Positions 59,123 to 64,000 of a stretch of 64,000 nt of DNA are shown here, piece after piece. The translations under genes and the position numbers were made by a program. The stretch is from Chloroflexota bacterium. GTDB taxonomy: Bacteria; Chloroflexota; UBA6077; FW602-bin22. A model generated the notes under the pieces. It was not told the DNA's origin. It made no database searches and saw only the letters and a list, made by a program, of their open reading frames with translations. The stretch covers positions 1 through 64,000 of the forward strand of contig VGOZ01000002.1 in assembly GCA_016875715.1 (NCBI GenBank), given 5' to 3'. Position 1 is the first letter of the stretch; the number at the start of each line of letters is the position of its first letter.

Positions 59123-59395
59123 CGACCCGGATTATGACCGACCGCCGCTCAGGCCGCTCGGCGGCAGCACGACCGGCGTGGAGCGCGCGGGCCCATCGTC
59201 AAACTTCTCCCGTCGAAACGGAGGCCGGGATCGAGACGGTCGGCGATCGCCCGCGCCGCCTCGGGTGCGGTCAGGTGCGCGCGGGAGACGCGCGAGGCCG
59301 CGGCGAGTACCGCCGCGACAATCCAAACGCAGCACTTCCGGCCCGACGAGAACAACCGCTCACCCGCCCTTGCGCCCGCCGCGCCTCCGGACTTC

Positions 59396-61672
59396 CTACG
59401 GGCGCAGCCCCGCGACCGCCGCGCGCGCGTCGGCCGGCCCGTTCTCCGCGAACCCCCGGATCAACGCGACCAGACGCCAGCGATCCTCCTCGGCGATCTG
59501 CTCGCGGAACGCGGGCATCGCAAAGCCGGCGATTCCTTCGGTGATCCAGCCGTACAGCTGGCGCTGCGGGTGATCCATGGCGTGCGCCGACAGGTCCGCG
59601 GGAGGCGGCTGGAGGAACCGTCCGGCCGGACCGTCGCCACGCCCGGTCAGGCCGTGGCACTGCGCGCAACTCTGTTGATACAGGATCCGCGCCCGCTCCC
59701 ATCCCGCGGCATCCATGGCGACCGGATTCTCCCCGCGTGTCGCGATGCGGATCTGCTCGCTCGCCTCGCTCGCACCCAGGTAGCCACCACCCACGATCGA
59801 GACCATGGCGATGCCCAGGACGATGGGCATCGCCCGGCGGCGTCCGCGCGCGATCCGGCCGCGGCCGGCCAGTAGCACCACGCCGAACAGCAGCAACTGC
59901 CCGGCCACGATCGCCGAAGTCGTAATGCGGGGCGCAAACGCGGTCTCGCGCGTGCGGGCGGCCAGCGCATCGAGGATCGTCACCTCGATACGAGCCCGCG
60001 CGTCCTCCATTCCTGTGCGGCGGACCAGCGGCTCGATCCTCCAACGCCCCACCGTCGCGAACTGATTCCCTTCGTGCGCGAACAGATCGGGCCCCTCGCG
60101 CTGCAGCGTGATCTCCGTCTCCCCCATGTCCCGATGATCGAGGTGCTGGATGCGGAGAACTGCCTTTTCGACACCGGTGAGATCCCCGGCGACGTGTAGG
60201 GTCGTCCGATTCCGTCCCGCCTCGCCGGGCGCGATCTCCAGTCGCATCGTCAGTCCGCCCGCCGCAACCTGCCCGGCCACCGACCGAAACGCCACCACGG
60301 CCTCGCGGGCGGGCTGCAGGCCGGTCAAGAGACCGGTCAATCCCAGCACCGCAATCGCGGCGACCAGTTCGACCGCTCCGGTCCAGCGAAAGCGCCTCTC
60401 AACTCGCCGGACGGCCGCGGCCGCGATCTGCCCGCTCAGGCGCGCCAGGCCGAGCAACCGCGGCGCAACCAGCCGCCAGTGGAGGATGCCGAAAAGCGCG
60501 ACGACTCCCGACAGGGCGAGTTTCAGGAGCAGTGCGCGGCCGTACGGGGTCCGCTCCAGCGCCTCGATCGACCCCACGGTGATGAGCGACTGGATGATGC
60601 CGGTCGCGGCGACGATGCCCACGACCCACACCATCCGCCCGAACCGGGTGACGACCCCCGCTACGATCTGCGACGCCATCACCGTGCCGGATCGCCGCAC
60701 CGCGCGCACCATCAGGAGCAGGGTTACCAGTCCGCCGAACCACGCGCCCGCTGCTGCCAGATGCAGGAGATCGAGTGCGATCCGCACGGCCGGCCACACG
60801 AGGGCCGCCGCCCCGTGCGACCCGAGCGCGATGGTGACGAGGATCGCGCCAGCCATCGCCAGCGCGATCACACGGCTGCCGCTCTCGTGGCGGCTCGTCG
60901 CCAGGATCAGCGCGATCGTCACACCCAGCGCGCTGCGGATGAGCAGCAGGTATCCGGCGCGGGTGCCCACCAGAGCCTGAGCGAGCGGATCGCCGATTGC
61001 CTGTATGGGCGTCACTTCCGCGGCGGCAGCGGCCTGCGCCAGCGCCATCGCGGTCGTGCCCCCAAGGACCAGGATCGACCCGAGCACGCCGATCCATCCC
61101 AGCGCGCTGTCCCGCGCCTCGTCGATCGCGCGATCGACCTCCGTACGGCCGCGGCCCCACCGACCGAGCACGAGCGGACCGAACAGCAGCACGCCGAACA
61201 GGCCCAGCGCACCGGCGAAGAGCGCCCCCTTCCCGGCGACGGCCAACGTCGTCGGCTCGTACGCCTGTTGCGCGCCGCGCGCGAGCAGCGCGGCCTCCGG
61301 TCCCGCCACACCCACGGAGAAAGGGATCGTCCCCCGCGTCGTGTGGCCGTCAACTGCCGAGGTGACCCGCCAGGCCAGAACGTAGGTGCCTTCCGGCACG
61401 GTCAAGCCGTCTGCGACGAGGGCGCGTGTATCCCCCGGAACGAGTCGCGGGCTCAGTCGATCGACAGTCGCTCCACGCGCGTCGAGCAGACGCAGATCGG
61501 TCAGGCGCAGTTCGACCGCCTCGGTGTACCAGAGGTAGATCCGCTCCGGCATCGCCGCGATCGTTGAGCCTGCTTCGGGTGCCGACCTTTCGAGTTCGGC
61601 GTGCGCGCGCGCGAGTGCGGGAAGAACGGCGAAGAGAACCAGCGCCGCCAGGACTGCGATCGCACGCACCAC
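59396..61672 (-). CDS. CopC-CopD-cytochrome c fusion copper protein
   Basis: A 758-residue protein. A signal peptide is followed by a CopC domain (about 24-125) with His in ARAHAELERSAP and DGHTTRG. A CopD-like membrane region (about 140-460) has about eight helices. A YtkA-like beta domain (about 480-570) follows. Two helices then lead to a cytochrome c domain (about 660-750) with CAQCH at 669-673 and AMPAF as distal Met. CopC and CopD import or bind copper; the haem domain may add electron transfer, linking copper reduction to transport. It is the third gene of a unit from 62743. Confidence 0.82.
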   Translation of the reverse strand: MVRAIAVLAALVLFAVLPALARAHAELERSAPEAGSTIAAMPERIYLWYTEAVELRLTDLRLLDARGATVDRLSPRLVPGDTRALVADGLTVPEGTYVLAWRVTSAVDGHTTRGTIPFSVGVAGPEAALLARGAQQAYEPTTLAVAGKGALFAGALGLFGVLLFGPLVLGRWGRGRTEVDRAIDEARDSALGWIGVLGSILVLGGTTAMALAQAAAAAEVTPIQAIGDPLAQALVGTRAGYLLLIRSALGVTIALILATSRHESGSRVIALAMAGAILVTIALGSHGAAALVWPAVRIALDLLHLAAAGAWFGGLVTLLLMVRAVRRSGTVMASQIVAGVVTRFGRMVWVVGIVAATGIIQSLITVGSIEALERTPYGRALLLKLALSGVVALFGILHWRLVAPRLLGLARLSGQIAAAAVRRVERRFRWTGAVELVAAIAVLGLTGLLTGLQPAREAVVAFRSVAGQVAAGGLTMRLEIAPGEAGRNRTTLHVAGDLTGVEKAVLRIQHLDHRDMGETEITLQREGPDLFAHEGNQFATVGRWRIEPLVRRTGMEDARARIEVTILDALAARTRETAFAPRITTSAIVAGQLLLFGVVLLAGRGRIARGRRRAMPIVLGIAMVSIVGGGYLGASEASEQIRIATRGENPVAMDAAGWERARILYQQSCAQCHGLTGRGDGPAGRFLQPPPADLSAHAMDHPQRQLYGWITEGIAGFAMPAFREQIAEEDRWRLVALIRGFAENGPADARAAVAGLRP

Positions 61673-61681
61673 GCTACGAAG

Positions 61682-62314
61682 TCACCCTCGGGTCGACCGA
61701 AGCGGGCCCGATCGCCACGCGAGCGCGATCGTTCCCGCAATCAAGCCGATCGCCCCCGCGATCGCGCCGCCAATTCCGAGCGATCGCGCCATCGCGATCT
61801 CGCCGCTCAGCGCGTCGATCTGACCCTTCAACTCCAGACCGGAGGGAACCTCTTGAGGGAAGTGCAAAGTCGATGCGGGGGTGATGTCGTTGAAGCGGCC
61901 CGGACCTGATTCAAACCGCTCGTTCACCGTCGTCCCGTCGATGGCGCCGACGAACTGAAATGTGTAGGAGCCCGTCTGCGTGGGAATCAGGTCGGCAGTG
62001 TACGCGCCGGGCATGCCGAACCTGGTGCGCAGCGCGTACTCCTTCGGCGCGCCGCCGCCGGCCGCGACCCGTACCCTCAGCGTATTCTGGACGCCCTCCA
62101 CCGGTGCGTTCCCATCCGTCTTCGTGACTCGGAAGTCAACGCCGTTTGGCTGGCCTTCAATCGCGGGCTCGTTAATGAATCCGACCACCACCGTGTAGGG
62201 ACCGAGCGCACGGCGCTCGTGAGCCGAGGCCAGAGCCGGGAGTAGCGCGGTGAGCGCGAGCGCGAGCAACATCCCGCGCAGGAGAATGAAGGATCGAACC
62301 ATCGCGTTGTTCAC
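61682..62314 (-). CDS. Exported beta-domain membrane protein of the copper unit
   Basis: A 210-residue protein with a signal peptide (LLALALTALLPALASAHERR). A YtkA/FixH-like beta domain (TVVVGFINEPAIEGQPNGVD, GAYTADLIPTQTGSYTFQFV) and a C-terminal membrane helix (GGAIAGAIGLIAGTIALAW) follow. The His at the mature start (AHE) suits copper binding. It lies 10 nt upstream of the CopC-CopD fusion. Function unknown, probably copper handling. Confidence 0.7.
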   Translation of the reverse strand: MNNAMVRSFILLRGMLLALALTALLPALASAHERRALGPYTVVVGFINEPAIEGQPNGVDFRVTKTDGNAPVEGVQNTLRVRVAAGGGAPKEYALRTRFGMPGAYTADLIPTQTGSYTFQFVGAIDGTTVNERFESGPGRFNDITPASTLHFPQEVPSGLELKGQIDALSGEIAMARSLGIGGAIAGAIGLIAGTIALAWRSGPLRSTRG

Positions 62315-62371
62315 AACCTCTTCTCGGAATAGTGGCGCCGCGCCGGTCGACGCGGCGTGATGGGCGAAGCC

Positions 62372-62743
62372 TCAGGCGAGGTGAGGCTCCGGTGGTGGAA
62401 GAGGCGGTGCGCGGTGGACGCCAGCGGGAGAACGGACAGCCGGGCGAGGCACGACCACGACAGTTGGGGACGGCCGTGACATCGCGATCGCCAGCAGCAG
62501 TGCGCCTACGACGAACAGTGCCCCGGTCGCGGTCAAACCGGGCAGGAGCGTCGGCGCGGACGTGCGCTCCCGCGCCGTGGCGCGTTCGTCGTGGTGGTGG
62601 AGGATCGCCTGCCGCAGGGGAAGGCTTCCCTGCGCGTCGAAGACCGACCAAGACCCGGCATGGTGGTCTGCCAGCGGCAGGATCAACGCCCCGGCGAGCA
62701 TGGCCAGGACGTACGCGCGGGTCACCAGGTTGATCGTGGGCAC
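62372..62743 (-). CDS. Small His-rich membrane protein at the head of the copper unit
   Basis: A 123-residue protein, PTINLVTRAYVLAMLAGALI first helix, then a periplasmic loop with DHHAGSWSVF and ILHHHDERA, a second helix (TGALFVVGALLLAIAMSRP) and a Pro-rich tail. The His clusters could bind copper. GTG start follows AAGGA. A TATATA stretch lies upstream at about 62757. Precedes the YtkA-like gene by 57 nt. Confidence 0.55.
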   Translation of the reverse strand: MPTINLVTRAYVLAMLAGALILPLADHHAGSWSVFDAQGSLPLRQAILHHHDERATARERTSAPTLLPGLTATGALFVVGALLLAIAMSRPSPTVVVVPRPAVRSPAGVHRAPPLPPPEPHLA

Positions 62744-62983
62744 CGGTCCTTCAGTTATATATCGACGTCCGTTTCGCCGGTTTCTCCTCACGCTCGCTTC
62801 CGCCGTTGGCGCGCGCCGGTCGGTGCACGCCGCGTACATCCCCCGGCGATCTTTCCTATCGTTCCAGCAGTGACGGCCGGACGGAGTCCCGACACGCGCG
62901 CGACGGTATGGGATCGTGAGATGGCCGCCGATGTCGATCGTACGCGGGTCGCCTCGAGCGCGACGCGGGTACACTCCCGGGCG

Positions 62984-63844
62984 ATGGACCGGAGCCACTT
63001 CATCGATACGCGCCTCGTCGGCGATGCGCGGATCACGATGATCCTCGACGGCCACGGGTACTGGGCGCCGGAGCTCCAGGTGCCCGAGGCCGAGTGGCGC
63101 GCCGCGCTGCCCCAGGCGAACGCGGCCGGCGAGGTGGGCATCGACTTCTGCGGCGCCCACATTGCCCTCGGCGACGCGTCGATCCTCATCGACCTGGGGT
63201 TCGATGACATCCCACCCGAGCGCGGCCACTGGGCGACGATGCGCCTGCGGCGCACGCCCGGTGTCGAGGCGGTGCTGGCGGCCATCGGCGTCCGCGCCGA
63301 GGAGATCACCCACGTCCTCATCACCCATGCGCACGGCGACCACATCGCCGGGGCGATCGCCGAGCGGGACGGACGGCCGGTCGCCCGCTTTCCGAACGCG
63401 CGCCACCTGATCGGTCGGGCGGACTGGGAGCGGAACCCCGAGCGGAACAGCCCCGCGTCGCTCGCCGCGATGCACCTGGGCGGTCTGCTCTCCCGCGGCC
63501 TGCTCGAACTGGTGGATGGCGTCCGTCCGGTCGCGCCGGGCGTGACGTTCCGACACGCGCCGGGCGAGTCGCCGGGTCATTCCATCGTCGAGGTCCGGTC
63601 CCGAGGTGAGACCTTCCTGCACCTGGGCGATCTGTTCCACTTCCCCTGCGAGTTCGAGCATCTGGGCTGGATTCCGCCGGGGCGCGACCAGGCGACGACC
63701 ATACTCTCCCGCCGCGACGCGCTCGAACGCGCGCGAGACGCGGGCGCCCTGCTCGCGTTCTCTCACGGGGTGTTTCCGTGCTGGGGAAGGGTTTCGCCCG
63801 AGGGCGAGCCGGCGCACTGGATGTACGAGGTCGCCACGCGCTAA
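62984..63844 (+). CDS. MBL-fold metallohydrolase, quorum-quenching lactonase-like
   Basis: A 286-residue metallo-beta-lactamase-fold protein. The metal motif THAHGDHIAG is canonical. Further features are ARHLIGRADWERNPERN, RHAPGESPGHSIVEV and THLGDLFHF-like HLGDLFHFPCEFEHLG. Relatives include N-acyl-homoserine lactonases and alkylsulfatase-like hydrolases; the substrate is unknown. The ATG is the first good start after the divergent copper unit. Confidence 0.82.
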   Translation: MDRSHFIDTRLVGDARITMILDGHGYWAPELQVPEAEWRAALPQANAAGEVGIDFCGAHIALGDASILIDLGFDDIPPERGHWATMRLRRTPGVEAVLAAIGVRAEEITHVLITHAHGDHIAGAIAERDGRPVARFPNARHLIGRADWERNPERNSPASLAAMHLGGLLSRGLLELVDGVRPVAPGVTFRHAPGESPGHSIVEVRSRGETFLHLGDLFHFPCEFEHLGWIPPGRDQATTILSRRDALERARDAGALLAFSHGVFPCWGRVSPEGEPAHWMYEVATR

Positions 63845-63921
63845 CCGACGCCGGCGCGACCGAGGGCCTCGTAGGTACTCGCGTTTCCCGCCGCGACGGA
63901 CGAGGGATGGGGGTAAGGGTC

Positions 63922-64000
63922 CTATCCCGGGAGCCGCTCCCGCGCCGGATCGGTGAGAACGTCCTCAACCACTCTGGCTATCCCGTCCGCGCAAGCGCCT
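63922..64000 (-). CDS. Partial gene at the right edge, possible group 1 glycosyltransferase end
   Basis: The minus-strand frame from the window edge reads ADGIARVVEDVLTDPARERL and PG, then TAG at 63922. This is the common C-terminal helix pattern of group 1 glycosyltransferases (lAdaIxxlLxDpxxrxxLg). Only 25 residues are visible, so the identity is tentative. Confidence 0.35.
   Translation of the reverse strand, partial: GACADGIARVVEDVLTDPARERLPG

Noticed and set aside
59149-59355. A short minus-strand frame between the MlrC gene and the copper fusion (AHLTAPEAARAIADRLDPGL).
   Set aside because: It has a hydrophobic start but no clear ribosome site or family and an Arg/Cys-rich end; support is too weak to call a gene.
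1-64000. CRISPR arrays, tRNA or rRNA genes, and insertion sequences with transposase genes.
   Set aside because: No regularly spaced repeats, cloverleaf sequences or transposase motifs were found on reading both strands.

Overview
This is a GC-rich, densely coded 64 kb stretch of a bacterial chromosome. Genes lie on both strands, there are no rRNA or tRNA genes, and start codons are often GTG. The gene families suggest a soil-type Chloroflexota bacterium (Thermomicrobia or Limnocylindria-like). The evidence is two luciferase-like (LLM) oxidoreductases, an F420/PPOX-type flavin protein, a VanW lipoprotein with a Pro/Thr-rich tail, a two-subunit KorAB, and many single-copy catabolic enzymes (MR/MLE, MlrC, amidohydrolases, D-threonine-aldolase-like). 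This placement is inference from gene content; no marker gene is present.

Layout. 0-13 kb: an MDR dehydrogenase, a damaged nitroreductase, lgt, a VapB/VapC scar, a bicupin, a multicopper oxidase lipoprotein cut by an in-frame TGA, a sugar isomerase-like TIM barrel, a solute-binding lipoprotein, a TPP enzyme with an MFS transporter, a broken HicA and an esterase. 13-22 kb: NIPSNAP and MR/MLE enzymes, ArsR/AHSA1 remnants, a DAO-type oxidoreductase, a membrane protein, a NYN nuclease, an LLM oxidoreductase and a zinc alcohol dehydrogenase. 22-26 kb: an eroded accessory patch with a second ArsR/AHSA1 scar, a GIY-YIG protein, a PD-(D/E)XK nuclease fused to the tail of an ABC-2 permease, and an intact VapBC pair with its own promoter. 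26-31.8 kb: VanW, a D-2-hydroxyacid dehydrogenase, an aldo/keto reductase and an alcohol dehydrogenase.

31.8-41.9 kb is the most coherent region. It holds a hybrid histidine kinase with a small overlapping partner, a DoxX membrane protein, a membrane-anchored NirK carrying an extra cupredoxin domain, a cupredoxin-like lipoprotein, a SCO1-PCuAC copper chaperone fusion, a tandem universal stress protein, a NarL-type regulator, and a kinase whose phosphoacceptor His is replaced by Arg. Together they look like a nitrite-reduction module with its own copper delivery and signalling. An almost identical 19-nt element lies upstream of nirK and of the distant multicopper oxidase. A second copper cluster at 59.4-62.7 kb encodes a CopC-CopD-cytochrome c fusion and two small membrane or exported proteins.

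41.9-59 kb carries KorAB, amidohydrolases, an MBL hydrolase with an altered metal motif, an LLM oxidoreductase, a MOSC protein, a GGT/D-threonine aldolase operon, a tyrosine phosphatase, a broken GT39-like glycosyltransferase, a deacetylase-like metallohydrolase and an MlrC-type protein.

A recurring theme is gene decay. At least nine accessory genes are frameshifted, interrupted by substitution-type stops, or collapsed into chimeras by internal deletions, while the neighbouring metabolic genes are intact.
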